Of a DNA stretch of 24,781 nt, positions 1-7,557 are shown in pieces. Source of the DNA: Rickettsia typhi (GTDB lineage: Bacteria; Pseudomonadota; Alphaproteobacteria; Rickettsiales; Deianiraeaceae); NCBI GenBank assembly GCA_945861605.1, contig CAMAVG010000003.1, positions 1 through 24,781 on the forward strand. Reading direction: 5' to 3'. Made by a program: the position numbers and the translations under genes. Every line of letters begins with the position of its first letter. Within the stretch, counting starts at the first letter, position 1. Below the pieces are notes generated by a model. The model was not told the DNA's origin and ran no database searches. It saw nothing but the letters and a program-made list of their open reading frames with translations.

Positions 1-66
1 CATTAGCATGTTACAAATTGTTGTTTTTCCGCCACCAGATGGCGATGATATTACTATAAAGTGCAT
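1..66 (-). CDS. gmk: Guanylate kinase, N-terminal fragment (cut by window edge)
   Basis: The minus strand opens an ATG at 66, one base after the nadK stop, and stays open for 22 codons to the window edge. The peptide MHFIVISSPSGGGKTTICNM (first 20 residues) has the guanylate kinase start: a hydrophobic beta strand, then the SSPSGxGKTT form of the P-loop that binds ATP phosphates. Gmk converts GMP and ATP to GDP and ADP in the cytoplasm. The one-base spacing to nadK suggests translational coupling in a proC-nadK-gmk run. Only the P-loop is visible, so the call rests on its SSPSG form, which is typical of guanylate kinases. Confidence 0.8.
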   Translation of the reverse strand, partial: MHFIVISSPSGGGKTTICNMLM

Positions 67-67
67 T

Positions 68-865
68 TTATATTGAAAATTGTTCTGAGAGAATTTTTTC
101 TTCCAGTGTGAGTTTGTTATCAAATAGAAGTTCAACGCCGAAGTTATCGCAAATGTGGACTTTTATTTTTTCTACATTTTGGAAGTGTTTGGAATCGACA
201 TTTGCCGAAACGGGGCGTTTGAATATTTGCATCATTTCAATTTCGATTAGGGATTTATCCGAAAGAAGAGCGCCTTTCCATGAGCGTGGGCGAAAAGGTG
301 AGACGGGTTGAAGACTCAGAAGCTTGGAATTGATATTAAAAACAGAACCGCCAACGGAAAAGTTATAGGCAGTGGAACCAGCAGGCGTTGAAACAAGAAT
401 TCCATCGGCAACGAGTTCAGGCATGCGAACAATGCCATCAACGGAGATCCTCATGTGGCTTGCTTGCCCTGTTTGCCTTAAAATTGATACATCGTTAAGG
501 GCGTATTCTATGAATTTTTCACCGTTTGAGCAAAAAATCTCCACTTCAAGAAAGTTCAAAATTGAAGAAGATGCTGTTTCAATTGTGTTTTTTAAGATTG
601 TGGCTTGAATTTGATTGTTCGTTAAAAATCCGATGGTTCCGTAGTTGATTGGGTAGATTTTTGGAATTTTGCAAAGGTGTTTTAAAATGTGGGTTATGTA
701 AAGAAGAAAGCCGTCCCCACCAAGGGTTATGAATGTGTCTTCTTTGGAAATTTGGGTTGGTTTGAAGTCTTTATCGGAGAAAATTTCCCACCCGTAGGTT
801 TTGTAAAGCTGCTGGGCAAAAAGTTCAGCTTGAAGGTTTCGGCTGTCGTAGATGCAGGTATACAT
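68..865 (-). CDS. nadK: NAD kinase
   Basis: 265 residues, a usual length for short bacterial NAD kinases. It phosphorylates NAD to NADP in the cytoplasm. Visible family motifs are LGGDGFLL at residues 48-55 (the GGDG signature with the catalytic Asp51), YGTIGFLT near 75-82, the NDVS motif at 124-127 that contacts the nicotinamide ribose region, and ADGILVSTPAGSTAY at 153-167, the conserved glycine/serine-rich segment. The ATG at 865 gives a natural N-terminus; the leader upstream has no Shine-Dalgarno. It lies 61 bases downstream of proC and one base upstream of gmk, on the same strand. Confidence 0.95.
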   Translation of the reverse strand: MYTCIYDSRNLQAELFAQQLYKTYGWEIFSDKDFKPTQISKEDTFITLGGDGFLLYITHILKHLCKIPKIYPINYGTIGFLTNNQIQATILKNTIETASSSILNFLEVEIFCSNGEKFIEYALNDVSILRQTGQASHMRISVDGIVRMPELVADGILVSTPAGSTAYNFSVGGSVFNINSKLLSLQPVSPFRPRSWKGALLSDKSLIEIEMMQIFKRPVSANVDSKHFQNVEKIKVHICDNFGVELLFDNKLTLEEKILSEQFSI

Positions 866-926
866 GCTTTAAATTTAATTTTCGTAACTGTAATTTTCCA
901 TTTTGGAAATGTCAAGTTTGGAAAAT

Positions 927-1682
927 TTACATTTTCCGAGCCTTTGTTATTGCTTCATCGATTGCACCGGAAATTACACTTTGAAGTAAGTTTTGATTGC
1001 GTAAGAAGTTCAGTCCGGCTTCTGTTGTTCCGCCTTTTGATGCAACATTTTGGCTTGCGTTGGAAAATGATGAATCGGGGTTGTTTTCCATATACTCACA
1101 CGCGTTTTGGAAAAGATTCAACACAATTTCCCTGCTATCTTCATTTGGGAAAAGTTCTTGTGATTTCGCAAAAAACGCGTTCATAATTTCAAAAACAAAT
1201 CCAATTCCAGAACCATAAACCCCAGTGAAGTAATCAATCTCCTGTTCGTTTTGGCACTCCAGAAGGAAGTTGTTTCCAAAAAGATTTTTGATATTTCGCG
1301 CTTCCTCATTGTCAATTCCGGATGTATGATACGCAAGGAATGAGTTTCCAAATGCGAAGGCTAAACTTGGCATTACGCGAAAGATTTTCTCCGTTTTGAA
1401 TAATTTTTTTATTTTTTCGGATTTTATTCCGGCGAGGACTGAAATGAAAACTGTTTGGGAATTATATAAATTCAATGGCAAAGTTTGTGAAACGGATTCA
1501 ATATGCTGTGGTTTGCAACCAAGGAAAATGTGCGTGTAAATTCCGTTCAGATTCGCAAAATCATTCACGCAATTAAATTCTTCAATTGTGGAATTTGGGG
1601 AGTAGACATCAACTTGAACGCTTTGTTGAATTTTCAAAAACGCCTTACTAATTTTCGAAAGGGAAATGACTAAAATTCGCAT
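927..1682 (-). CDS. proC: Pyrroline-5-carboxylate reductase (divergent nucleotide loop)
   Basis: 251 residues. ProC reduces 1-pyrroline-5-carboxylate to proline with NAD(P)H, the last step of proline synthesis. Supporting motifs are CKPQ at 56-59, ISVLAGI at 80-86, RVMPS at 102-106 (family form RxMPN), TGVYGSGIGF at 153-162, and the C-terminal signature VASKGGTTEAGL at 213-224. The Rossmann glycine loop is unusual: the expected GxGxxG after the first beta strand reads SLSKIS, with Ser7, Ser9 and Ser12 in place of all three glycines. The C-terminal signature is intact, so the family is secure, but cofactor binding or activity may be altered. It is first in a proC-nadK-gmk run. Confidence 0.88.
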   Translation of the reverse strand: MRILVISLSKISKAFLKIQQSVQVDVYSPNSTIEEFNCVNDFANLNGIYTHIFLGCKPQHIESVSQTLPLNLYNSQTVFISVLAGIKSEKIKKLFKTEKIFRVMPSLAFAFGNSFLAYHTSGIDNEEARNIKNLFGNNFLLECQNEQEIDYFTGVYGSGIGFVFEIMNAFFAKSQELFPNEDSREIVLNLFQNACEYMENNPDSSFSNASQNVASKGGTTEAGLNFLRNQNLLQSVISGAIDEAITKARKM

Positions 1683-1759
1683 TTATGCTTAAAAATTTTG
1701 CAACCATTGTACGAAATTTGGGAAAATCAAGGAAATTACCGATGAAAAATTACACTAGA

Positions 1760-2275
1760 TTACCAGTTCGCGTAAAATCCGTTTGTATTTGCCTGATCCC
1801 AATTCTGAAGTTCCACAATTTGATCCATACCTTGCATTCTTCCGAAGTTTCCAAGGGCGTTATCACCGGAAATGTTTGGCCTCATAAGGTTTTTTCCACC
1901 AGCCTGCGTTCCAAGCATTACATGCCTGCACCAAGAGTATGTTGCACCCCAAGCGGCTGTGTAATCGCCTTTGTCTCTATCGGTTATTTCCCTTCCGTTG
2001 AATAAATCGCGTTCATCGCCGAATTTTGTTCCGTAGAATCGTTGGTCTTTTTTGAAGACATAGAAATGTTTTTGGAAATTGTGACCAAAAATGCTCAAAC
2101 CGGATTCACAACCTTCCTTCCACCCTTGTTGGTAGGCATCGCTTGTGTTCGTTGGCATGTAGGACATAAACCTTCCGCCCGGTTTTAAAAGATTTCCAAA
2201 TGTCGTTCCGCTTTCCCCAACACACGATGCCAAACACGATGTCAAAAGCATCAGAATTACCAAAAAATTTTTCAT
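1760..2275 (-). CDS. Putative lipoprotein 5 of a five-gene array, unknown function
   Basis: 171 residues from the ATG at 2275, chosen because MKNFLVILMLLTSCLASC is a compact lipoprotein signal; an in-frame ATG at 2299 would add eight residues ahead of it and overlap the previous gene. Two lipobox options are visible (LTSC and LASC). Not a family I recognise. It shares with its four neighbours a first motif GWKEGCESG and a second motif YTAAWGATYSWC, each ending in or containing a conserved cysteine. The protein is probably anchored to a membrane facing the periplasm or cell surface. The start is two bases after the stop of lipoprotein 4, suggesting coupled translation. It is the last gene of the array; 77 bases separate its stop from the proC start. 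Confidence 0.75.
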   Translation of the reverse strand: MKNFLVILMLLTSCLASCVGESGTTFGNLLKPGGRFMSYMPTNTSDAYQQGWKEGCESGLSIFGHNFQKHFYVFKKDQRFYGTKFGDERDLFNGREITDRDKGDYTAAWGATYSWCRHVMLGTQAGGKNLMRPNISGDNALGNFGRMQGMDQIVELQNWDQANTNGFYANW

Positions 2276-2277
2276 AA

Positions 2278-2817
2278 TTATTTTCCACAAAATTGACAAG
2301 AACCAAAAGCACCAAAGAAGTTATCCGGCGAACCATAGTTTGCAACGCCGGGAATCCCCCTGTTGACATCTTCATCAAAATACCAACCAACGGGTTTTGA
2401 ATCGGCATCTCCACCACCAATTGGCATATCAACCGATGAATGAAACGGTTGAATCATTTTACCAAGACCGTCAGTGTTCACAAATTTACTTCCAAGCGGT
2501 TGGTTGTATGTCCACATAATTGCTTCAGGAAAACACGCACCATAGCCACGACCCCAAGCGAAGCGATATCTATCATCGTGAATTAATTCGGGGTTCTGCC
2601 TGAAATAAAACATTGATTTATAAAACGAGTTACCCCTTGCCGAATAACCTGAAAAACAGCCGTCGAACAAACCCATTTTCACAACTTCGTCCATTGTGTC
2701 GTCTTCCAAAATTTTGTTTAGCATTGGAACACTATAAACCGTTTTTTTTTGAACATACGAACACGCTTGCATTTGCGTGAGAATCAACATTCCAAGAAGG
2801 AGAAAAACTTTTTTCAT
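2278..2817 (-). CDS. Putative lipoprotein 4 of a five-gene array, unknown function
   Basis: 179 residues. The N-terminus MKKVFLLLGMLILTQMQAC is a lipoprotein signal ending in an MQAC lipobox. The shared array motifs appear as MGLFDGCFSG and YRFAWGRGYGAC. The C-terminal third is longer than in the shorter paralogues, rich in Gly, Asp, Ser and Phe, and ends with a CQFC pair just before the stop. No enzymatic motif is visible. A candidate separate promoter sits in the 58-base gap upstream, so genes 4 and 5 could be expressed apart from genes 1-3. Function unknown; disulfide formation in the periplasm is an inference from the conserved cysteines. Confidence 0.75.
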   Translation of the reverse strand: MKKVFLLLGMLILTQMQACSYVQKKTVYSVPMLNKILEDDTMDEVVKMGLFDGCFSGYSARGNSFYKSMFYFRQNPELIHDDRYRFAWGRGYGACFPEAIMWTYNQPLGSKFVNTDGLGKMIQPFHSSVDMPIGGGDADSKPVGWYFDEDVNRGIPGVANYGSPDNFFGAFGSCQFCGK

Positions 2818-2828
2818 AATTCATTAAA

Positions 2829-2856
2829 GATATACCAAACAATACCACATTTTCAA
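2829..2856 (-). promoter_or_regulatory. Candidate internal promoter for lipoproteins 4 and 5
   Basis: Read on the minus strand, TTGAAA (2856-2851) is followed after 16 bases by TATATC (2834-2829), preceded by an extended -10 TGG. This is a fair sigma-70-type match within the largest gap of the lipoprotein array. The predicted leader before the ATG at 2817 would be only about five bases. Prediction by eye only. Confidence 0.35.
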
Positions 2857-2875
2857 GGCAAATGCAAGAATTTAA

Positions 2876-3241
2876 TCACATTTCTGATTTATACGCAATG
2901 CTATCACCTTTGAAACCCATCATATTCCAGCCCGAGCGTGTGTATGAAGCACCATACATGGATTTCGCAGTATGGCAGTAATAAAAACCGTAGGAATAAG
3001 CCGCTTTATATTCCCCACTTGTTGTCATTGAACCATCAAGTGAGACTTCGGAGAGGTCACGCACTGAAGTTGGAGCATTCTCGCGGGCGTTTGCTATCAT
3101 ACACCCTTCCCACATTGCTCGTTTTTGAACAGGAGAAGCATTGGATTTTTCAATAAATGTTGCTTGCGAGAGATCCCTTCCCGGAAGCCAGCACGATGTT
3201 AGGAACATTAAAATTCCAACCCAAAAAAAGATAGTCCTCAT
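2876..3241 (-). CDS. Putative lipoprotein 3 of a five-gene array, unknown function
   Basis: 121 residues. MRTIFFWVGILMFLTSC is a lipoprotein signal with a clear LTSC lipobox, so mature Cys17 would be lipidated. The array motifs are present as MWEGCMIAN and YKAAYSYGFYYC, giving the two conserved cysteines of the family. The rest is short and has no recognisable domain. The start lies 21 bases after the stop of lipoprotein 2 and has no Shine-Dalgarno. Role unknown; a small envelope lipoprotein is the most that can be said. Confidence 0.75.
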   Translation of the reverse strand: MRTIFFWVGILMFLTSCWLPGRDLSQATFIEKSNASPVQKRAMWEGCMIANARENAPTSVRDLSEVSLDGSMTTSGEYKAAYSYGFYYCHTAKSMYGASYTRSGWNMMGFKGDSIAYKSEM

Positions 3242-3262
3242 ATTTCTATTAAATAAATTTTA

Positions 3263-3607
3263 TCACAAACCTTGGAATTTTCCACCATGGAAACCGTCCT
3301 GTCTTTCAGCAATACGAATGCAATACCAAAAACCCATTTGCCAGCCAACTTCGTAATCGGGGTGTTCATCGGCGTATTTGAAATCCTTTTTAAAGGCAAG
3401 AGTCCCAACATCGCTGTAAAAAAAGCTGGCGTGTGGTGCCGCCCCACTTTGGCATCCGTTTTCCCAACCGTATTGGAAATCAGGCGGACCATCAGGCGTA
3501 TGGTTGAAAAGGTTGTTTCGCGTTGGCATTCCGACGGGAAATTTATAAGGAATTTTGCATCCGTATAATTCCAGACAACAAACAAGAAGTAATAATATTT
3601 TTTTCAT
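3263..3607 (-). CDS. Putative lipoprotein 2 of a five-gene array, unknown function
   Basis: 114 residues from the ATG at 3607. An upstream in-frame start at 3673 would run 66 bases further, mostly inside lipoprotein 1, and bury the signal, so the ATG that opens MKKILLLLVCCLELYGC is preferred. LYGC is a good lipobox. The shared motifs are YGWENGCQSG and YEVGWQMGFWYC. The start is seven bases after the stop of lipoprotein 1, indicating an operon. No known domain recognised. Confidence 0.75.
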   Translation of the reverse strand: MKKILLLLVCCLELYGCKIPYKFPVGMPTRNNLFNHTPDGPPDFQYGWENGCQSGAAPHASFFYSDVGTLAFKKDFKYADEHPDYEVGWQMGFWYCIRIAERQDGFHGGKFQGL

Positions 3608-3614
3608 ATATTTT

Positions 3615-3980
3615 TCATAAAACCCACCAATCGTATTGATATGTACAGTGTTCGTAGCCGTCCATGTATCCAACCGTGTAAGTTGGACCAGACTTAATAA
3701 CAGGGTGCGGGGAATCGGGGTTTAATTTGTTTCGCCCTGTCATTTTCCAGCCATCAACTTGTGGGGAATTAATTGTGTTCAAACCTGTGGACATAATCTG
3801 CATTGCTGTTGCGCAGCCATCGTTAAAGCCTTCTTTCCAGTCGTTATCGGAAACTTCGTATTGTTTTGGATCAATTCGCATAAGGTATGGTCTTCCAACT
3901 GTTGAATGCCAGTCCTTTGGTGCATCTGCACACGATTGCATTCCCATAATAATTATTAAAGTGATAAAAACTTTATTCAT
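3615..3980 (-). CDS. Putative lipoprotein 1 of a five-gene array, unknown function
   Basis: 121 residues from the ATG at 3980; a GTG three codons upstream is possible but less likely. MNKVFITLIIIMGMQSC is a lipoprotein signal with an MQSC lipobox. The first shared motif reads KEGFNDGCATA and the second YTVGYMDGYEHC. This is the promoter-proximal gene of the array; the candidate promoter is at 4033-4061, within the leader of the divergent barrel gene. No known family recognised. The five genes differ in length (114-179 residues) but keep the signal, the two motifs and their order, which suggests old tandem duplication followed by divergence. Confidence 0.75.
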   Translation of the reverse strand: MNKVFITLIIIMGMQSCADAPKDWHSTVGRPYLMRIDPKQYEVSDNDWKEGFNDGCATAMQIMSTGLNTINSPQVDGWKMTGRNKLNPDSPHPVIKSGPTYTVGYMDGYEHCTYQYDWWVL

Positions 3981-4001
3981 TGTTTGCACAAAACTTGCTT
4001 T

Positions 4002-4031
4002 TTCAAAAGTACTTATATTAAACCTTATAAC
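4002..4031 (+). promoter_or_regulatory. Candidate promoter for the outer-membrane barrel gene
   Basis: TTCAAA (4002-4007), an 18-base spacer and TATAAC (4026-4031) give a moderate sigma-70-type match, with a leader of about 30 bases to the ATG at 4069. It overlaps the region needed by the leftward promoter at 4033-4061. Prediction by eye only. Confidence 0.35.
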
Positions 4032-4032
4032 T

Positions 4033-4061
4033 ATACTAGCACACTTTTAATGCAATGTAAA
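4033..4061 (-). promoter_or_regulatory. Candidate promoter for the lipoprotein array
   Basis: On the minus strand TTTACA (4061-4056), 17 bases, then TAGTAT (4038-4033): five of six and four of six consensus positions at ideal spacing. The leader to lipoprotein 1 would be about 45 bases. Its -10 abuts the -10 of the rightward barrel promoter. Confidence 0.4.
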
Positions 4062-4068
4062 TAAGTTT

Positions 4069-5094
4069 ATGATTCTACTCCTATTTTTTCTTTCACTGTT
4101 TTCCATAAACGCAATAGCAGATGACGAAGAGGAAGCGTTTAAGTATGGAACTTATAACGCACAGATTAAATCTACAAGTGGTGAAGGTGTGTTTTCATCG
4201 AAATTAAATAATCTTCCAATGGAACACAAACAGTATATTCCGCCGGAAGATTCCGAAAAGATTGAAATTTTGAATTACGATGAGTATAATCCAAGACACC
4301 AGCAGGCGACTCAAGAAGAACTTGCAAGGCTCCGCAAACATTACAGGCATGTCTCGTTAAAGGAACAAGTTCCGCAGTTAAGCTACATTGCATTTAGGTA
4401 CATCTACGCCCTTCCAACGGTTGTGAATAATTACCAAAGTAAGGTTTCGGGTTCAACTGTACTGCAAAAGGCTGGAATCGCCGCCTTCAATGCAATTACA
4501 AGTGCAAACGGAAACCAGTTATTGCTTGATCAAAGAAGCGTTGGCTTGGGTGCTTCTTATGGGAAAAGACTCAGCAAAAGAACTTCAAGTGAGTGGGAGG
4601 TTATGTTTTACCAAAAGTCGTTTACACATTCTGATAACAGTGCCAATGGTATTGCTGTTAATTATGATTACACCGATGCAACTGGCAATGCACAAGTTGG
4701 AACGATTAGGTACAACAATGTGGAATATATTCAAAGAAACCTTGCCTTTACTTACAGTCGCAACTTGGATTTCCTAAATTTCTTTGGTGAAAGTTCGAAT
4801 GATAGAATTGCGAAATTCGTTCCATATGCAACGCTGGGCGGCGGGTTAATTTCAAGGTGGAACTTCTTGAGGTTCTCACTTGGAACGCTTGGAACATCAA
4901 GTGCAACAGCGGATAATTTAACAACGGATGAAGAAATGTTTAAATTCATGCCCGCATTTGTTTACGGCGTTGGTTTGCGATACCAATTCACGGAATCTCT
5001 TCATTTTGATGCCCAGTTTAAGTCTACTCAACCAATTAATGATATCAATATTCAGAATTACATTGCCTCCGGTGGTGTGAGGATTTACTTTTAA
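4069..5094 (+). CDS. Predicted outer-membrane beta-barrel protein, unknown function
   Basis: 341 residues. The first 18 residues form a signal peptide with likely cleavage after AIA, before DDEEE. Residues about 20-105 are polar and acidic, probably a periplasmic or plug-like segment. From about 150 the sequence alternates polar and aromatic residues in strand-like stretches (for example GLGASYGKRL, LAFTYSRNLDF, FVPYATLGGGLI, YGVGLRYQF), and the protein ends GGVRIYF with a terminal Phe, the usual C-terminal signal for barrel assembly in the outer membrane. No specific family recognised; a porin-like or surface adhesin role cannot be told apart. It is divergent from the lipoprotein array and six bases upstream of the thiE-like gene. 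Confidence 0.75.
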   Translation: MILLLFFLSLFSINAIADDEEEAFKYGTYNAQIKSTSGEGVFSSKLNNLPMEHKQYIPPEDSEKIEILNYDEYNPRHQQATQEELARLRKHYRHVSLKEQVPQLSYIAFRYIYALPTVVNNYQSKVSGSTVLQKAGIAAFNAITSANGNQLLLDQRSVGLGASYGKRLSKRTSSEWEVMFYQKSFTHSDNSANGIAVNYDYTDATGNAQVGTIRYNNVEYIQRNLAFTYSRNLDFLNFFGESSNDRIAKFVPYATLGGGLISRWNFLRFSLGTLGTSSATADNLTTDEEMFKFMPAFVYGVGLRYQFTESLHFDAQFKSTQPINDINIQNYIASGGVRIYF

Positions 5095-5100
5095 TAAAAT

Positions 5101-5673
5101 ATGGCACGAATTTACTTAATTTCCCCCGAAGTGATTTCAGATATCCCGATGTTTCTTTTGCAATTAAAGGAAATTTTTGAACTGGAATTCAAGCCTGCAT
5201 TGTTTCAATTGCGTTTGAAGAATGTTGAAACTGATGAACTTGAACGCGTAATTTTGAAAATTAAGCCATTGTGTGAAAATTATGGAGTGGAAATGATTTT
5301 GAACGACGACATTTCCCTTGCGTTGAAGTATAATATTGGCGTACATGTTGGGAGTTCAGACGCAAGTCTTCAAGAATTGGAATTTTTTAAAAAGAGTAGC
5401 TCCAAAACGGCGGGAGTCAGTTGTTACAATTCAGTTTCAAGGGCGAAAATGTTTGAACTGGCGGATTACATTTCATTTGGGGCGATATTCCCAAGTTCAA
5501 CAAAGAAGAATGCTCCTGTTTGTGAGAAATCAACAATTGTGGAATTTGCGAATGTTTCTAATGCGAAAATTTCGATAATCGGGGGAATTACTGCGGAAAA
5601 TATGGAGGAAATTTCGGATATTATGCCCTTTGTGGAATACATTTGCGTTGTTTCGGAAGTATGGGGAAAATGA
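5101..5673 (+). CDS. thiE: Thiamine-phosphate synthase-like protein (ThiE/TenI family)
   Basis: 190 residues, slightly short for ThiE (about 210). ThiE joins HMP pyrophosphate and thiazole phosphate to make thiamine phosphate in a TIM barrel. Matching segments are FQLRLKN at 35-41 (QLRxK), LNDD at 67-70, GVHVGSSD at 80-87, GVSCYN at 105-110, DYISFGAIFPSSTKK at 122-136 (family FGPVFPTxTK), and IIGGI at 159-163. These cover the phosphate-binding and pyrimidine-binding loops, so activity is plausible. TenI-like paralogues share the fold, so the exact reaction is less sure. No other thiamine gene is present in the window. It follows the barrel gene by six bases. Confidence 0.8.
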   Translation: MARIYLISPEVISDIPMFLLQLKEIFELEFKPALFQLRLKNVETDELERVILKIKPLCENYGVEMILNDDISLALKYNIGVHVGSSDASLQELEFFKKSSSKTAGVSCYNSVSRAKMFELADYISFGAIFPSSTKKNAPVCEKSTIVEFANVSNAKISIIGGITAENMEEISDIMPFVEYICVVSEVWGK

Positions 5674-5733
5674 TTCTTGACAAAACAGTTTTTGTTGCCA
5701 ATGCTGAATCATGAACGAAGTTTTATATAAAAA

Positions 5734-6006
5734 ATGCTGGATACGCACAAATCGGTGAAAAACCTTGAAAAAGCAGGCTTTACGGATGCTCAATCTGAAG
5801 CGTTTGTAAATGTTTTGGTTGATGTATTGGAAAATAATGCAAATTCTATTAAATCTGAAATACGACAAGACATTAAAGAATTGCGTTTTCAAATGGATTC
5901 CAACAAAAAAGATTTGGAAAATCAGATTAATATGATGCTTGTAAAGGTTACTGGTACTGTTTTTTCGTTAATGCTTGCCTTTAAAATTCTTGAAAAATTT
6001 ATCTAA
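5734..6006 (+). CDS. Small coiled-coil membrane protein, DUF1640-like
   Basis: 90 residues. The N-terminal region NLEKAGFTDAQSEAFVNVL, then a long charged heptad-like helix (about residues 35-65), then a C-terminal hydrophobic stretch VTGTVFSLMLAFKILEKF, is the layout of DUF1640/CCDC90-type proteins: a helical head, a coiled coil and one C-terminal membrane anchor. Bacterial members are common in alphaproteobacteria and their function is unclear; the eukaryotic relatives are mitochondrial (MCUR1/CCDC90). The family assignment is by pattern, not by search. It lies four bases upstream of lysS. A TTGACA hexamer at 5677-5682 in the gap before it has no convincing -10. Confidence 0.65.
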   Translation: MLDTHKSVKNLEKAGFTDAQSEAFVNVLVDVLENNANSIKSEIRQDIKELRFQMDSNKKDLENQINMMLVKVTGTVFSLMLAFKILEKFI

Positions 6007-6010
6007 ATAA

Positions 6011-7552
6011 ATGCAAAATTCGACAGCGTGGCCAATTGTGGAGGCTCAAAGAATTCACAAGCAAATTAATGGAAAGACGCCTGAAAAAGGCTTCGTTTTG
6101 TTTGAAACGGGTTATGGTCCTTCGGGTTTGCCACACATTGGAACATTTGGCGAGGTTGTTCGAACGGTATTCGTAAAGTTTGCGTTTGAAAGGTTGTATC
6201 CTGAAATTCCAACGCGTCTTGTTTGTGTTTCGGATGACATCGACGGTCTTAGAAAAATTCCGGAAAATCTTCCAAATAAGGAAATTCTTGCACAGCATTT
6301 GAAAAAACCGCTGACAAAAGTCCCCGATCCCTTCCAAACACACGAAAGCTATGGGCATAATATGAACGCTCGTCTTCGTGCATTTTTGGACGGCTTCAAT
6401 TTTGAATACGAGTTCATTTCGGCTACTCAAAAATACAAAAACGGGGAATACAATCCAACAATGTTGAAGGTTTTGGAAAAATATGATGAAATTATGAAGC
6501 TTATGCTTCCAACATTGGGGGAGGATCGCCAACAAACATACTCACCATTCATGCCAATTTGTAATAAAACCGGCGTTGTTCTTGAAGAAGGCGTTATTGC
6601 AATCAACAAACAAAACGGGACGATTACCTACAAAAACGCACTTGGTGAAGAAGTTGAAACCGAAGTTACAAACGGAAAATGCAAGCTTCAATGGAAGGTT
6701 GATTTCGGTGCAAGATGGCACACATTTGGTGTTGATTACGAAATTTTTGGGAAGGATCACCTTGCAAATGAACCACTTTATAAAAAAATCTGCCAAATTT
6801 TGGGAACAAAACCGCCCGTGAATTTCTGTTATGAACTTTTCCTTGGGGAAGATGGTGCGAAAATTTCAAAATCCAAAGGAAATGGAATTTCTGTTGAAGA
6901 ATGGCTTGCTTGTGCACCGGCGGAATCCCTTTCGCTATTTATGTTTCAAAAGCCAAAAACTGCGAAAAAACTCTATTTTGCTTCAATTCCAAAAGCGGTT
7001 GACGAATACATCGCGTTCGTGCATTCGTTTTGGAAAAATGAAGATGGTAAATTTGAAAACCCAGCGTTTTATATTCATAAAGGTGATGTTCCGCAGTTCA
7101 GTCTTGAAGGAATTTCGTATTCACTCATTTTGAACCTTGCTTCCGTTTGCAACCCTGATTCTGACGACATTCTTTGGGGTTTCATTCAAAAATATGCACC
7201 GCATTTGCACAAGGGAAAATTCCCATTTTTGGACGAAATGGTCGCAAAATCGATTAACTATTACACGCATTACATCAAGCCAAATAAAAAGTTTGATGCT
7301 CCAACTTCGCAAGAAAGGGTTTTGCTGGAAAAACTTTTGGAGTTCTGTAAATCAACGCAAGAAACTGATGCAGGAGTTCTTCAAAATGGTGTTTATGCAA
7401 TTGCGATGGAATCTGAATTCGATATCAAAGCTTGGTTTTCCTGTATTTACCGCACACTTTTGGGGCAAAGTGAAGGACCAAGAGTTGGCTCATTCATCGC
7501 ACTTTTTGGAACACAAAACATGGCAAAATTAATTGAGGAGAAACTGAAGTAA
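6011..7552 (+). CDS. lysS: Lysyl-tRNA synthetase, class I
   Basis: 513 residues, normal for class I LysRS, the form used by archaea and many alphaproteobacteria instead of the class II enzyme. It charges tRNA-Lys with lysine in the cytoplasm. The class I signatures are PHIGTF at 41-46 (HIGH-type, after GYGPSGL) and KISKS at 284-288 (KMSKS-type) in a Rossmann catalytic core, followed by the alpha-helical anticodon-binding region to the C-terminus. It is five bases upstream of argS, so the two synthetases are probably co-transcribed. No Shine-Dalgarno is visible before the ATG. Confidence 0.97.
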   Translation: MQNSTAWPIVEAQRIHKQINGKTPEKGFVLFETGYGPSGLPHIGTFGEVVRTVFVKFAFERLYPEIPTRLVCVSDDIDGLRKIPENLPNKEILAQHLKKPLTKVPDPFQTHESYGHNMNARLRAFLDGFNFEYEFISATQKYKNGEYNPTMLKVLEKYDEIMKLMLPTLGEDRQQTYSPFMPICNKTGVVLEEGVIAINKQNGTITYKNALGEEVETEVTNGKCKLQWKVDFGARWHTFGVDYEIFGKDHLANEPLYKKICQILGTKPPVNFCYELFLGEDGAKISKSKGNGISVEEWLACAPAESLSLFMFQKPKTAKKLYFASIPKAVDEYIAFVHSFWKNEDGKFENPAFYIHKGDVPQFSLEGISYSLILNLASVCNPDSDDILWGFIQKYAPHLHKGKFPFLDEMVAKSINYYTHYIKPNKKFDAPTSQERVLLEKLLEFCKSTQETDAGVLQNGVYAIAMESEFDIKAWFSCIYRTLLGQSEGPRVGSFIALFGTQNMAKLIEEKLK

Positions 7553-7557
7553 GATTT

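Noticed and set aside
689..1186. 165-codon plus-strand open frame over nadK/proC
   Set aside because: It lies opposite parts of nadK and proC, which have clear motifs; its translation has no domain and poor composition.
5675..5733. Promoter before the DUF1640-like gene
   Set aside because: A perfect TTGACA is present at 5677 but no acceptable -10 occurs at 16-18 bases.
5999..6535. 178-codon minus-strand frame over lysS
   Set aside because: Antisense shadow of a well-conserved synthetase gene.
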